Of a stretch of 64,000 nucleotides of DNA, positions 1-14,040 are shown one piece after another; position 1 is the stretch's first letter, and each line of letters starts with the position of its first letter. Below the pieces are notes generated by a model. It was not told where the DNA came from. It did not search any database and was given only the letters and a program-made list of their open reading frames with translations. A program made the translations under genes and the position numbers. The stretch spans positions 1-64,000 of the forward strand of contig JTDE01002485.1 in assembly GCA_014338405.1 (NCBI GenBank). Direction: 5' to 3'. The DNA is from Paragonimus skrjabini miyazakii. Taxonomy: Eukaryota; Platyhelminthes; Trematoda; Plagiorchiida; Troglotrematidae.

Positions 1-1614
1 AACTGTATTGGTGTTACTTTGGTTAGTGGAAAGTATTGTTACAATGCAACTTCTTCATGTTGAAACACGGGAACTAATGCATTCTATTTGAAGTAAACGT
101 GATTGCCCAATAATTGAGAGGTGTTTTAGCAGCTGTCTCCCACCATTTTCGTCAGTTTCACATTTTCTCGAGAAATTTGTGACAATTTATGGAAATTCGA
201 ACAACTCATTTCGGTCATTAACTGTCTCGTGTTCATCACTTTCTGGATAGTTGCGCTTCAATTGTACCTAGGCTTATAATGCAGATGAAGTACATGTGTC
301 CCTAACTACACAGACATGGACTGCGGGGTGTTGCGACAGTAGCCTGTGTCACCGATAACAGTCGAATTCCGACAGCTCCGGAGTGAAAATGACACGCACT
401 TTCTAGAGGCTTCGGAACTCTCAATACGGTGTCAAATAATGAATTCTGTTGGTCAGTTGGACGCTGGTCGATGCGAACATAGAATTCTCCTGATCACTGC
501 GGGTTCAGTTAGCCATCAACCCAAATACTGATTCCGTTAAATGACTCAGAATTTCAATTTCTAATACTGTATCTTGTCCTGATCATACAATCGATAACAT
601 TGAAAGGTGTGAAGTTTATTCCTTCATGTTGTTTTAAATGGTTAACTGTCCTATCTTCATTTTATAGACTGACGGACATGAATTGTTCATTGCCACATTG
701 GCTTTTTCTTCGCCAGTTTTCATTCACTTGCATTTGAATGATATCTCATTATTGCCTGGCTAGAGGGTTTCCTCAGTTCAACTTGTTAACTATACCGTTT
801 CCAATCATTTAAACGTCTGTCAGAAATGTCTAACAAATCTCGTTACCATTATATTTCACAACCATAAGAAAGCGTTCGCCAAATGTGTATGACTAGTCTT
901 CCAACCTTGATTTGCGTACTCTTTAACTTACATTGTTTCGGTTCTTTTCACAAATTATACTGACCACGAAGACAACACAACGAGTGATGTAAACGAACGT
1001 CTGGTTGTCAGTACAACACGTAAGATTATCCTTCATGTTACACTCTGCTGATATCGCATAATTCGCATGACCATTGTATCCGCTGATTGAGTATCCATGC
1101 CCTATGCACAGTGAATATGACATTGTTATCGCTTTGTATACTGATTACTGTTGGTTGTGAGTTTGGATATCAGGGATATGCATTTGGCAATTAGTATCCA
1201 GCAGTTCAACAAACGTGCCGAGTAGTTATCATGCCTTTTGGATACAACTGTTCTATGTGGAAACATTCAACTGACTCATTGACTGTAAGTGATCATAATT
1301 GACCATCCGGCCGTTCGTTGATGTTGCCTCTTAGTTAGTGGTCATTCTAGTGGTCACCTGACATTGTAACGAATGCATATATTTTGAATCTCAGTTCTCA
1401 ATTTGTGAATATGTTCCTGCTCACAATGTCTAGAGTTACGCAACCAAGTGTATGTCCTAAGAAAAGACATAATCAACCGCAGTCCAAATTTGTTGTTTGA
1501 CAGCATCCTTAAATTCTCCAAAGTTATTCTAACTTTACGTTTGTTACCAGTGTATTTTCGCGAATTTTACATCCCATAGTTAACATCCAACTGTGAACCT
1601 TCCCGGATGACATA
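1..1614. other. No gene recognised
   Basis: AT-rich sequence with only short, unremarkable open frames. The longest frame near 346-531 starts at a GTG, lacks a convincing splice context and resembles no family I know. I see no RNA gene, repeat or promoter that I can support. Confidence 0.5.
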
Positions 1615-1827
1615 TCAAACCCAGATAATCAAAGTCAACTGCATGAATACTCCGTTATCATGAAGGGCTAATATTTGACTCGGATTTACAGTCGCAACTG
1701 TAACAGTGGTTGAATGAATATTAGAGTCCAATCTGGTGGGAAGTTTGGTCAGAAAAATGTTTCGTATATGGTCAGTCAGCCGACCATTTGCAACGAAATT
1801 CTTATCAGTGATCTCGAAGTTTTCCAC
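1615..1827 (-). mobile_element. Possible Ty3/gypsy gag remnant
   Basis: A 70-codon minus-strand frame contains the block DHIRNIFLTKLPTRLD followed about 20 residues later by NPSQILALHDNG. Ty3/gypsy Gag proteins typically carry a similar 'lr-FL-rLP' helix followed by a short 'd-x-x-x-la-x-aD' helix. No zinc knuckle, protease or RT follows in the same orientation, so this is at best an isolated scrap. A chance frame remains quite possible. Confidence 0.25.
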
Positions 1828-4800
1828 ACCTCGCTCACTATCTGCACAACAAACATGATACAGTGACAGGTTTCGTGGAAACGCTTCTCTGTTTACCTAT
1901 AACGTTTGTTTAAACAACCGGCTGTCGATTGAGTTTTAATTCGAAATTATAATATCTATCCTCAGTCTCAACTCTGTGAGTGATGGCTCTACCCAACCTA
2001 AACAACAAACATTTTGCTAAGTCAGTAACTCTGCAAAATTAAACGGGCGGTCATTAACAGTAAACACTCTTCTAGCATCCAAGTATATAATGTTTGAAAC
2101 AGTCTGGCAAACTTTGTGATAACCTCACCATCATTCGATGCGTTCAAGTTTGGATTGAGAGTTTGATCATTACTAACACTGTCGTGAAGCGAAGACAGAT
2201 TCGACCTCTCAGTATTGCTGTTGGTCATTTGATTATCGTTTAGTGTTGAGGTGCTTGCTGTAATCTTGTTAGATTCATCTTGCGCCCACGAGTCCTATAC
2301 ATTCTCTCGTTTTAAGCACTATAGTTACTTCCCTTCTGGAATTAGAATAGTGCACCTATTGCTCATTCATTTAAACCGTCCACAGTAGATTCTAACGTGT
2401 ACAGATATACCTACCCCAGTTCGTAAATTTTTCATCACTCGTACTCCCATTTGACATGCTACTTTTACCTCTAATTCTACCACACTTATACAGTGTTTTG
2501 TTAGTGGCTTGCGTTTTAAAGAAACGTCTTCAACTCGGGTCATTTCGTGGAATCGCGCTCTCAAACTTGAGCCGTCAGCGTTCGTCACACCATGATCTCG
2601 ATTTCGGGCACAATATATTTGTGCTCAATCCTGTATCCCTGCTGATAAACCGGTTGGTTTGGGAATCCCTAAATTTTCAGTAACATCCTGTTCCAAGTAG
2701 CACTGTGTGTAAGCCAGACAATTATCTGTTGATGTCAACGTTTTAACACGAAATGTTAGCGTCTGTCAGTGTGTCGGGTTTATCACAGCGAAGTTTAAAT
2801 TGCGCCAATTAGTAGAGCAGCTGTGAACGAAATACTCCGTTGAAACAGATATTGTATTGGGAAGTTCAAGTGTTTCACGTGATTCTTAGCGTTATCCCAG
2901 CAAGGTTGCATGATGTCTGGTTACTACATGACTGCTCGAATATTTGGTTTTTTTCCACAGTGGTTTGTGTTTTGTACAATAGATCTGGTCGTTGGACGCA
3001 GCACGACCACATGTTTGCATGCACCCAGATTGCGGTTCTATCATCTGCAATGTGCGACAAAATGTAGATTCAGTCCTCGCAGGCTTGCGTTCATGTTATG
3101 TCCCGAAGCTCTGGGAGTGGGCTCCTTATTATGAAGTTTCAGCAATAATTACTTCACACTATGCTTTATTTCTGTAAAGTTCGTTTTCTGTCACCTCATT
3201 ACGAACATACAGTTAACTGGCTATTTTGTACAACCTGTTTAGGCTTTTTTGTTATTTGGGTGAATGACTATAGTTCTGTGAATTAGAAGGGGTAGATTGT
3301 TCTGGCCGTTACTGTTCTTAATGTCTGTCTTTACAAAATAACCTTGAACACATGAACCATTTAAAGAATTCCTCCTGTCCTCAGTGATTGGTGAATGTGT
3401 TTTGGCCACGTGATCTTAAACGTCCAACATTTCCAATAACAAGCTGTAACGAACAAGCTGCTTATCAGTGATTTCATAACAGTTTTGTAATTTGAATTTA
3501 TATCACTATTTTCCCAAGTTACAACTACTGTAATAAATAGGAAAATAATGTTTTAGAGCCGTCAAAGCGAATAAGAAATAGAAATTAATAAATGGCGTGA
3601 TTATTTGTTCTCCAGGCGGGTGAGCTCATACAAATGTAGCCCAAACCTAGCATTTTCTGTATCTCATATGTTTGTTGTTGTGATGTATTTACCAGCGTCT
3701 AAGCCGTCCAGTTCACTATCAGGGTTACTAAGACAACACACTAATAAATTACATGTCGCACTAGCAACGGTCTTTAGTCATAAGACGAATTAATATCACG
3801 CAAAACACAATATCCGCTGCTGGTCACATTTATTGATTTGTGAAGCTTCTAAACACATAGTTCGACTTGATTTTTTCTTCCACTCCCGCTAATTCAACAA
3901 GCTCGTTTTTCTTCAATCCTAAGAGCTGTCTGACCTGAAAATTATCTTTCAACCAAATCCACGGAGCAGAAGCTATTGTATAATAACCAAAAGGTTGCAT
4001 CCACATACATTTATCCATCTTCCAGACTGACGGTAGGTAGGACGCTTCAGATTGTCGTAAAACATCCAGTCGTGTGTCAAACTGAAAACTTACTACCTCA
4101 AATTACTGGTGGATGAAGAGTGGGACCGTTACCTTCCGCTAACACATATATAAAATGTACGACTAAGCCTGCAAATTCATCCTTGAACTGTCCACTGTAT
4201 TAATGCGACCAGCTTTCGGGTTCTTCCCGGAAGGTGGTAACTAACTCGCTAAAGCCATGAGCATCAAACACATCTGAAAAAACATGTCTACATGAACTTT
4301 CGGTAATATCATCATGCTTGACCAGCACGGGAAATAAAATTTGCTCTACGGACAGAATAAACCAGGAACTGGAGATAATCGTTAACAACATCAACAGAGT
4401 TCTGCTTTATACCTTGCCATATAATTACGATATTTTTTCATGCTCTTTCCGTATCTGATATCCACAACCTTCCAAATACTTTATGTAAGCAATTTATCTT
4501 CATTGTCATCCCTTCAGTCTTACATTCGCTTAAGAGAAGAATAACATAAATCTTGAACTCGCAATTACTTCCTACCGCATTTAGCGACAACGTGATTTTG
4601 AATGCGCTTAGTGTATTGTTGTCTTTTCGTAAGATCAGCTCGAAGGACCACACAGTCTGGCCAATCCCTGCAAGCCCATCAATATTCCGGTAAGAAATAT
4701 TGCCAAGGGGTGTGGTAAATCACAGGATATTCACACAGCCCTTGACTAGCTAGATCACAGACCTATGAATTATATTCATATCTGCAAATGCATTCTCTTC

Positions 4801-7800
4801 TAATTAAACATTTTAACCGGGTAGGAGATTAACGTACCTGAAAATAATCAAAGCAGAAAAAAGCAGTAATTATAAACGACAACTGCACATAACATACTGT
4901 TAGACAAAAAGTAGACAGGATAATTTGTGACCTTGACGCACATTGTTCTAGCAACCTTATATCTCTTATCTTTAATATCAGTTCAGTACCTAGTAGCCTT
5001 TTTGTCCATATCCTACACTTGACTTCTTGTGTAGGATGAAGACTAAATGGATAAGTTTTTTGTTTTTTATGTGAACGGGGTAATAACTACTAACTGATAT
5101 AGTTCCATTGGAATAGTGTGTCGTGTAACGAGATTACTTTTTGTACAAGTCATCTCTGGGGCACTTCAATCAAGCATTTAACTTTCTAGTAATGGACTTG
5201 TATTAATACAGGGGGTAATTACATGGTGGAGTTTATGAGACGATCTGTTTACTAATCTCAAGGCCATACCACCAAAAATGGAAGACCGAGACTCAGTAAG
5301 GCTTGGCAAGAAAATAGACACGATAAACTGTTGTACGTATACTTATTTGCAGAAAATAAAACCATCCAGAATTTGGCAATAAACTTGTCCCATCTGGTTT
5401 TTACATGGCTCAAAAGTTTAACTAGTTTTGTGGGAGTAGCATCAATTCGACAAGAACAGATTTCCCTGCAAGTTGTTTTAGAGACTTCAGAATCTTCATG
5501 AGCCCCTTGAAAGGATAAATTATATTCCAAGGACTATTTCATATAGTGTCGAAGTACAGAAGATCCTCAAAAATCTGTTTATGAATAATTGTATTCATAC
5601 GGACTTTTTCCCTATGTATTATTGCTGGAGTTTTCAAAATAAGTTTGTTTATTCACGTCCGCAAGGTCACAGTGAGCAAGCATTGGTTTTTAGCCATATC
5701 GATGATAAAATGTTAATCTCACAGTAACCATGCAGTCTGACTCTGAATAGCTCACTTCGTGAGAAAGTCGAATTTTATTAAATAACCTTCACATGTTACA
5801 CGTATCCCACTGTATGAATACTCTTACTACCGGCCAGCATTCACGTTGAATACATTCAATGCAGATGTTCATTTCACAGAGTGAGTATAGTTTGCGTTAG
5901 CAAAATGCCACCTTGTTGGAAATGGTTTTCTACAGTTGTTTGTTAATCACATTCATCCATTTGTTATTGCGGTTTTATTAACGTTGTCGAGTAAACGTCA
6001 GTCGACCATCGTACCATGTGGTTGTTTCGACATTCAGTTAGAATAGCCCAAATTTGCCGTTCCAAACATGCTAAAACGTCAACGGTGTGGTAATGAGTAG
6101 TCAACTTCTGATGGCAAGATTCATCACTTTCTGTCCACACGTGATTTGGTTGAATTGCCAATCGGGTATGTAGCAATGGCGAAAACAAATTGCTCATGTT
6201 CCCCTGAGAGAGATTCATATTGGATTCTGGTGGGACTTGTTGGTAAAACGTTTTGGGCATCTTCGAGAAACAAAAGGTTAGAATGACAATATGTCAAATT
6301 AAAGAAGACATTGATGGAATTCACAAGTGAAAATAACAGCGTTGACATGAACTCACCAGTTTTTGCACTCATCATAAGACGAGTCATAGACCACGAGACG
6401 AAACGTTCCTGTTAGTCTTTAACTGAGCAGGGGAGCAAACAAATGACATCATTCAACTTGGCAAGCTACTCCCACAAGTGTCGTTGAACTAGATCCACGC
6501 AGATGACGTCTATAAGTAACTGACGATCTACCTAAGGTTTTATATAATTCTGACAAGTTGACGGATTTTGGGAGATTAGACACTAGTTTTAACAAGTCGA
6601 CGACAAGTCGACCCTGTTTGTTGGAAGAATTACAGATATGATCCTTCAAGAACCACATACTACAGAAAGGACGGAAAGTATTGGGAAAAACGAATTATTT
6701 TCATCTACGTGCAACTATTGTATGCAAGGGGCCTGCACAAATCCTTACAGATAGAGTTTGTTCTTAGCAGGCAAGCAGCAGTCGTGTCAGGTAGGCGTCT
6801 GGAGTCCGCACGCCTCGGTCAGTCATACACGAGTAAAGACGAGTGCCTTGCTGTTAGCTTTAGCGAACAGAGCCAACTACTTCCTGAGGTCACCATCAAC
6901 CGTACTATATACTACATGTGATCTGCATTGGTCTCACTCAGAAACGATAAGCCTTTGTCTGTGTACACTGACGGTGTGGCCACTCAATCTCAAGAGATAC
7001 TGTAATCTGTTTCTGTTGTTTGCACAATCAATGCGACCTATAGTAAATACCCAGCCGTGTAATATTTTTCACACGATACTACTCGTATAATCGTTAGCTC
7101 ACCCGGTTCAACACTGTTTTCTGAGGCTGTGCATACATTCTGACAAACACCGGCTATATACGCTAGCTAATGTATTGTGTTAATGAATTAAACACTACAC
7201 CGTGAAACATAAGAGACTTTATGGAAGTTTAAGATTTCACTCTAGCCGGCCCTTTTATAAAACCCACTTAACAACAGACAACTGCGCGTCAATACAATAT
7301 GTTTATGTTTATCGTATTTCTGTTCATAAATATTGCACCGATTGCATGTCAGCACAAAAATGCAGAATCAGCATACCTGACTAAAATTAAATGAACATGG
7401 CCAAAGACGCTATATTCACTTCATGGAGTATGATATCAATCTCATTGTACAACACAGGCTATGATTCCCGAAGGAAAATATATAAGAATTTACAAGATTC
7501 CCCGTAGTAAATTTGTCACGTCGTGCTGCTTCCAAGTTTTGTTGGACTATTCGCTGGCTACGTCTTCACGTTGGGTCCCCGTAAGGCAGAACGTTCGAGT
7601 CGCGCACCACATTCATCAGTTTTATAATGTCGTTATCAGGTCGTGTCGTTCTGTTTCAAAGTATGATGTTCCATCCTACTAATTAATAACCATAAAGGCA
7701 GTCGCTAACTGATGAAAATTGCCGCGTTCTCGAAATCGTTTTAGAAAGTTCATACAAGTTGTTTGTCATCCGCCGTCTCGTACTCAGAGTCTTCAAGCAC

Positions 7801-8169
7801 TCATCATAAGCTTGAACTGAATACTTGCCGCATACGACCAAGTCATAGTCGAACTTTTCTAAAAGACAACTTCTTAGGATTTCAGTTACAATATAATGTG
7901 ATTCAATCATGTTTCATTCATAAAACTCACAACATGCCAATATTTTGACACCATATGATAATTCAGGTCGTACAGGTGAATTCAATATACTTGCTTCTTC
8001 TGTTTGGTAAAAACATAAATAGCTCAGGCCACCTAAACAAACTGATTAACTTGGCTTAAAAGTACCGAGGAGTATCTATCAGACAAAGATTCTACTGACA
8101 AACAGACGTATAAAAGTACCAGGGGATTTGCAGAAGAATACAAGTATCATTCTTGAATCTTCCGGTAAG
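1828..8169. other. No gene recognised
   Basis: About 6.3 kb of AT-rich sequence with short frames on both strands. Frames of 87 and 98 codons on the minus strand at 5964-6387 overlap one another, and a pyrimidine-rich stretch plus AG lies just before the second, but neither resembles a known protein. I see no RNA gene or repeat copy here. Confidence 0.5.
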
Positions 8170-9715
8170 GCACCAAACGTGATCATTCTTATTAGCTAGT
8201 AAGTTTTACTCGGAACGAAACCAAATGGATTCAGTTCAGTCGATTGAAAGTGATATAGTGAAGTATCTAAATGATTTAAAAGCAGGCGACTTGCTTGATC
8301 AGAAGATGTGGCAACAGGTGGCATCTGCATAGGCACAGACATCAAATTCGTGTGCTATCTCAACTGAACATAAATCAGAAATTCCACTACGACTCACCTT
8401 ATAGATGACGCGCTCAACTCGCCACATTCCGGCGAAATGATTCAGATTTATGAGTCCATCAGATCCCACTTATGCTCGCAAAGCCTAGAAGACAATTCTG
8501 ACGATGCTTAAAGCACACGTAATCTAAATGTTACAAGGGAAGTGGCCTCCTTCGATGTGCAAAACTTTGTTTACCAGTGTACATCTAGCCAAAGCAGCTG
8601 ACATCAGTTACGATTAAGCTGAAACATAATATCAAACTTGAGTTATCTATGTTGCATCTGCACAGCCTTCTTACTGTGTACATTAAAATAACTAAAACCG
8701 TTGTTCACTAGACAGTTCTATCAACAGGTTGATGGTATGTCCATGGGTAGACTATATAAGCATGTGCTGCCGAAATACTCATGAATAGTCGTTAGACGAA
8801 GGCCCAAATTATCGTGAATCTAACGCATCTGCACGCAATATATGTGGACGATTTGTGTGTAATTTGCGAATCAAACAGTCATATTGAACCTACATACACG
8901 CGTTTCAACAGTTTCCACCGCAGTATTCGGTTTACCGCTGAAATCTAAGATGACCAGAAGTCGCCATTTCTGGACATCCGGCTTACCAGGCATGACGGTG
9001 GCTCTCTTCACAAAAGTAGTCCGCGGAATAAATGCAGCCTGGTCAGATATTACATGCCAAACGTTTTCACCAGCCAGGTACTGGTATAGACTCATGCAAA
9101 CATTGTGCCACAGAGTAGGTAGTATTTGCTCTGATGGAATATACTCGAAGAGCCTAATTTCATCATGTAGATGCTAATCCAAAACGGGTACTCCGTAGGC
9201 TTTGTGGAAAAGCATCTAAACTTAATCGATGCTCGACCGCCTATTGAAACAACATCTCGTAAAGCCGTGTACATATCATACCCCTCAACGGTGCTGATGT
9301 AACCCTCCCGATAAGACGCAGAATGAAGCCAGCAACAAGCTACACACTTAAGTCAATCAAACCTAATATGCTGCATACAATAGTGCGCGTACTCTTAACT
9401 CCGAAAAGTAGCCAGTGTCACAACTCACCAAATCAAATTTTGTTTACCAATTAACCTGTATATTTGGACTGTAAGATATAGATCGCGTTGTGAGGGTACC
9501 ATACGCAAAAATCTCGCGACACATCCCGAAATATCTTTTGGGTGTCAACAATGGAACGGTCAAGGGTGCTACATTAAAGGAGGTTCGAAGCTCGCCCCGT
9601 AGTAGACGGTCGAAGACTATGCGTGTCGTTTGTCTGGCTGTAGACAAGTGCGCTTTCGTTTCTTCCCGAGATGCCAACTACATGCTATAAGAAACTAACT
9701 TTACGTGTTCAGTAA
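8170..9715 (+). mobile_element. Penelope-like element relic (RT + endonuclease), heavily decayed
   Basis: Pieces of a Penelope-like polyprotein lie in order on the plus strand, broken by stops and frameshifts. From about 8230 comes a block with IVKYLNDLKAGDLLDQ and then HKSEIPLR, the conserved lead-in to the RT palm. VASFDVQN near 8540 is the motif A region, and FYQQVDGMSMG near 8720 is the motif B region. Around 8845 the remains of motif C (a VDDL-like string) are still legible. SPFLDIRLTRHDGGSLHK at about 8955 is the post-palm strand typical of the family. The GIY-YIG endonuclease is reduced to a weak core near 9450-9500 followed by AKISRHIPKYL at about 9510. Assignment to the superfamily rests on the order of motifs. 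The element is clearly non-functional. Confidence 0.72.
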
Positions 9716-10891
9716 CGGATGTTAATGAGCTTATCGCAACAGTGGTAACCCGTATTAGAGAGATGAATCAGAAATTATACTTTTTCTCCTAATGCTTCAT
9801 CTTTTTCATTGTCGAATTCTTATTGTATACCTTACTTCCATGCTGTGTTCATATTGCCCTTGCCTTTAGTTCACTATTGTGAATCCAATATGACCTATTT
9901 GTTTACATTCTGTTCAGATGGTTCCATGGTCGATTAGTGTACGCAAGATATCTGAAAAATACATTCACCTGCCTTTTACCAGACCGCATCTATTCTGCCC
10001 ATTCCTTTGACTATATCGTTTATTAGTTGATCGATGAGAGAAAACAGTTAATAATTCATGTTTCACATAAGCCCAAATAACCAAGCTGTGACTGACAACT
10101 AGATAAACTCTACTTTTTGGACTATACACACTCATTCCGTTATCCATTTGATTACCATTTAGTGTATGTAACTGAAGAGAACAAAAGAACATTGTACACA
10201 ACAGTTTCGGATCTATTCACATATATCCCGGAAGCAAATGTTTAGTGCTATCATGTTTTAATACCAAACTGACGTCAGCCAATTTAGTCAATAAATGAAC
10301 AACCGCTATTACAGGACTCTATGAGTACTTTAGTTCCTATTCTCTTCACTGAGAATCAACTGTGTCCAAAATTGTGGAAACTAACTTGAACACAGTTTGC
10401 AATCACCCCAATTTGTGGGGAGCGTTTCAGCTTGATGCGCCAGCCTCCAGCCAACTGCATACCTACAGATGCTCGTGAGTTGAAAACGGAAAAAGCTTTA
10501 CCATCTAATTTGTAACCGCCCGGTCTGGATTTAATCTTGATTGTCATGTGACTAGCGTTTCACTGTGTATTTTATCTGTCCACTTCAATCCATCAAGACG
10601 CAAATCAGTCAACTTGAAAGTGAAATATTCTAGCATTCCAACCGATGCAGAAAAACTTTCCTCTTGAGCTTAGCCATAACATCGTAAAATTCAAAAATTA
10701 TTCATTTACTTTTCCTACGGAAACATTATAGGGTCTTGCAAACTTAAAACAAAAGAAGACAAAAGGAAGTGTTTCAGCATCGGATTACAGTTTGTCACAG
10801 CCAACTCACTCGTAACAGAGAGTGAACATCCACCGTGCAATCAGCTAACGTCTGTTGTTTGTACACTGCTGAAATATACTTCCTCTTACAG
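9716..10891. other. No gene recognised
   Basis: No supported gene or repeat. Short frames only. A polypyrimidine tract followed by AG closes this interval at 10881-10891 and is described with the next entry. Confidence 0.45.
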
Positions 10892-11035
10892 AAGTTCATG
10901 GCAACGATGCAGTCATCTATAAAACAAATCCAGACTAATTGTGTTCGCATCAATGAAGCAAACACTACTAGTAATCAGTTTGAGAACGTGTTCCAGACAG
11001 TAATAAACGGGTTATCTACCGCTGTTTCAACCTAA
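10892..11035 (+). CDS. Possible terminal coding exon, unknown product
   Basis: A good splice-acceptor context (TACTTCCTCTTACAG) ends at 10891 and is followed by an uninterrupted 47-codon frame in phase 0, ending at TAA 11033-11035. The peptide begins KFMATMQSSIKQIQT and is rich in Q, N, S and T with heptad-like spacing, so a short helical or coiled-coil C-terminus is plausible. I do not recognise the protein. No upstream exon was found in the preceding kilobases and no clear AATAAA signal follows closely. An accidental frame next to a cryptic acceptor cannot be excluded. Confidence 0.25.
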   Translation, partial: KFMATMQSSIKQIQTNCVRINEANTTSNQFENVFQTVINGLSTAVST

Positions 11036-11072
11036 TGGTTTCACGTCTTTTTTAAAATTTATTCTTGAAGCT

Positions 11073-11375
11073 TTGCATAATGTCCCCTACATATTTTTTG
11101 AGGAGTTATTGAGGTTAACAAATGATCATAGTCTAGTCACATTCTTCGTTGTGAGGGCAGTCAAGCTTAACGCCAATTGTTTGGTTTGCCTAGATTTTAA
11201 TGAATACCCTCCCCGTCGCCATCCCGTGCAGGGTGTACAATGGCCTCGGTATATAATGTATTTTTCTCATTTTCTGAAATTGTTTCGGTCATCTCTTGAA
11301 GACTTAGTTATATCTGCTGGAAGGTTACAATGTGCACTTTCTTCAAATCAGTCAATACACATCTTCGTTATGTGA
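11073..11375 (+). mobile_element. Possible LINE endonuclease remnant
   Basis: A 100-codon frame includes LNANCLVCLDFNEYPP at about residues 33-48. This resembles the 'GDFN-P' strand of the apurinic-like endonuclease of non-LTR retrotransposons. A later stretch, FLKLFRSSLEDLV then SSNQSIHIF, sits where the family has its 'Q-V-x-x-pTR' and 'sslDLvl' segments. The key G before D is replaced by L, and no RT follows in this orientation. The call rests on one motif plus order. Confidence 0.25.
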
Positions 11376-14040
11376 CATAAATAGAATAGATGCTACTCGT
11401 ATGACAGATGGTTAACATCCTAACCACTAGATATGCGGCACACCCCAGACTGGTCAGTGCTATGTTGTTTAAGTGCGAGCGAATTTAGAGTTCTCAAATT
11501 ATTTGCACCCATGACTGGGCATTTAAGGCTTGACCAAAGTAACAACGTGAAAACCTCATGGTAACGAAAAGCACCTTGTACTGTTGATGGGGCTATTTTC
11601 TATCGTGGTTGAAAATGAGTCAACGTTAAAACTTTTTGTAGTTATGCTAAGATATCGCGGCATTAATTTTGTTTTTCACGCAGACTTAATGATTGGAAAA
11701 ACGAGTTTCTGAAGCTAGTGCGATACTGACTGTCACCCAGCCAACGGTGCAACTGGGTGACATATAAAAGCAACATGGTCTAGTTGGAGACTTGCAGGGA
11801 GAAGGCCCAGTGACTACTAGTCAGATTGAAAGAACTGCGCTATGGGCTTCACTTATTATGTCGTATGTTCTGAGTGAGAATAGTCGATATCCCAAAAACC
11901 ATAGTTAGCTTTGGAATCGTTTAATTATACCTGAGCCTCCGTGTTGTACCCAATCAACTTGGTTTTCCGGTCTGTGATGATGATGATGACTTGTCTGTGG
12001 CAGAAGCTCACAAAGTACCTTAACGGACCGGAAGGACGAACTGCCGACTGCCCTTCTCGAGGAACTAATTAGAAATATAGTATGAAAATTTGGTGAGGTA
12101 AGCGCAAACGGTGGTGTAAACAGTGGAGGCTATTTATAAGATAATCAGTAACTATAGACAACTCGAAAAGTATTTTGGTTCATATCAGTTGATCAACATC
12201 TATAAGGCACTGCAGCTTTCTTGTGGGTCTGTCAACGATCCCCGTTTTGGGCCTGGAACTAGGCCCGACTTTTTCTGTTATTGTCGCTTGCTAGTAGCAC
12301 ATGTTAACATGGTTACATATTAATGATTGGTACTGCTTTAATTAGGTTCATTAAACGAATGAAACGTCGGGTTGAAATATATGGAACATTAAATCCAGTG
12401 ATGCTTTTGGCGACAGATGTGATCAGGTTTGGAAATGATGTAGTGCTGGTCCGTTGAATACGCTTTGGAAAATTTCCAGGCTTTGTCTTACTACACGGTT
12501 GGCTACAGTACACACAATAAAAGTCAGAACCTTCATACTTCCATGTTGATCAGCGGCATCTATTTACTGATCGGTCTGTCAAAGTTATTAAGCCCAGTGG
12601 ACTCCTATGTGCGCAGTTCACCATAAAAGGCTTGTGAAACTCTACTGGCGACTGTAATCAACTTCACCTTGCATTCAATGCATGCCCAAATGCACATTAC
12701 TGGGAGGAATGTGAGCGACAGCTTGTAAAGCGCAGTCAGTTGGAGTTGATCAGTCAGACAGTGGGATACAGTAAAAGAGGAATTGTTGTTTCTTAGAAAC
12801 CATACACAGTCCTTCGGGTGATGCGACCAGAGAAAATAAACATTTGTTGAAAGCAATTAAAGCAAATAAAAACGCTACAGAGAGTAATCAACAATTCGAA
12901 CAGATGATACCGCATTTTATTTACAGTGTGGAATAAAACGTAAGAAGTTCACTTCGATCATTATTTCTGGTGAATCGCAACCATTTTATTCAAACAAAAG
13001 TTTTGGTCAGTCTCCTTCAAAAAGAGACGCTGAACGTTAGTATCGTTTTTGTTAGAGCTGGTTAATAGTGCATATCTTTGCCATGACCGGGAGTAAAATT
13101 TCGGTTATGCTTTCCTGAAGTAACCATGGCTACTAATGTTCTAATGACCTCACCCTGGAACTACACATAATAAGACAAACGGAACCCATGAAATTTTAGT
13201 CAAGAGACCGGGCGTAAAGCAGCTGTAGTAGGTAACCGTTGTTCAACTCTCTACAAAGAGAATGCATGGTATATAACTGACTGGCACCAGATAGTGTGTT
13301 CTGGTGAGGACCCTGTGGTGAACTAACTTGTAAATAACACATTTACTGTGTCTTCGTTAGCGGTCCACTCTGCACGAGTTGATGATTTATCATTCCAGGA
13401 CTGCCCAGTTCGTCTGTCGGTGCCTGCTTTGCCACAACATATACTCGCGTCAACGAGACACACCGTTTCGAGAACTCTCTTCCTTGCATCGAGATTTAGA
13501 AAGTCTGGAAGGAGATCCGGACCTTGAAACAAACCTTTCGAAACGTATGCTCAGCTTTTGGTAAAATATGTTACTTCAGTGACAGCCTAACGAGGTACGA
13601 CTCTGTATGTGATCTTGTCTCATTATTTCAGTTTCAGGATTTAACGTACATAGGGTGATTAACCACTGTGTCGGTGAACAGCACAAGTGCTTTTTATGCT
13701 AGTGGCATCACTTGCACCTTCAGTTTGGGCGCATTGTTCAAAGCAACGAAAATAAACTCTAGTCATGATGATATAGTCCCACAGCTAGCGGTCCAGAGAT
13801 ACATCGACATATGACTAACTACTGAAATCCCTACATACAGTAGACGTAGCCACAGCGCCATTTGCGTTAATACGGCCGGTTACATGAGCACAAGAATAAT
13901 CACGGTTGGCAGTATCCGGGTCTTCACTCACCAGCTGTAATAACCAAAGTCAACGGACTGCGAGGTTTAGATGGCCATATGAGTAGCACACAATAACGCA
14001 CTGCGGATTTTACTGCATACTATAAACAACTTATAAATAA
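11376..14040. other. Mostly featureless, with one hairpin plus TATA-like site
   Basis: No coding feature is supported. A minus-strand tRNA A-box-like string (CTAGTGGTTAGGATG, read in reverse at about 11412-11435) lacks a matching B box. A 9-bp perfect inverted repeat (GTCACCCAG / CTGGGTGAC) at about 11730-11761 is followed at once by TATAAAAG. An 8-bp inverted pair (TTCCGGTC / GACCGGAA) brackets a short GAT-triplet run at about 11971-12032. Confidence 0.35.

Noticed and set aside
5964..6387. Two overlapping minus-strand frames with a pyrimidine-rich stretch between them
   Set aside because: No recognisable domain and no donor or partner exon, so a gene is not supported.
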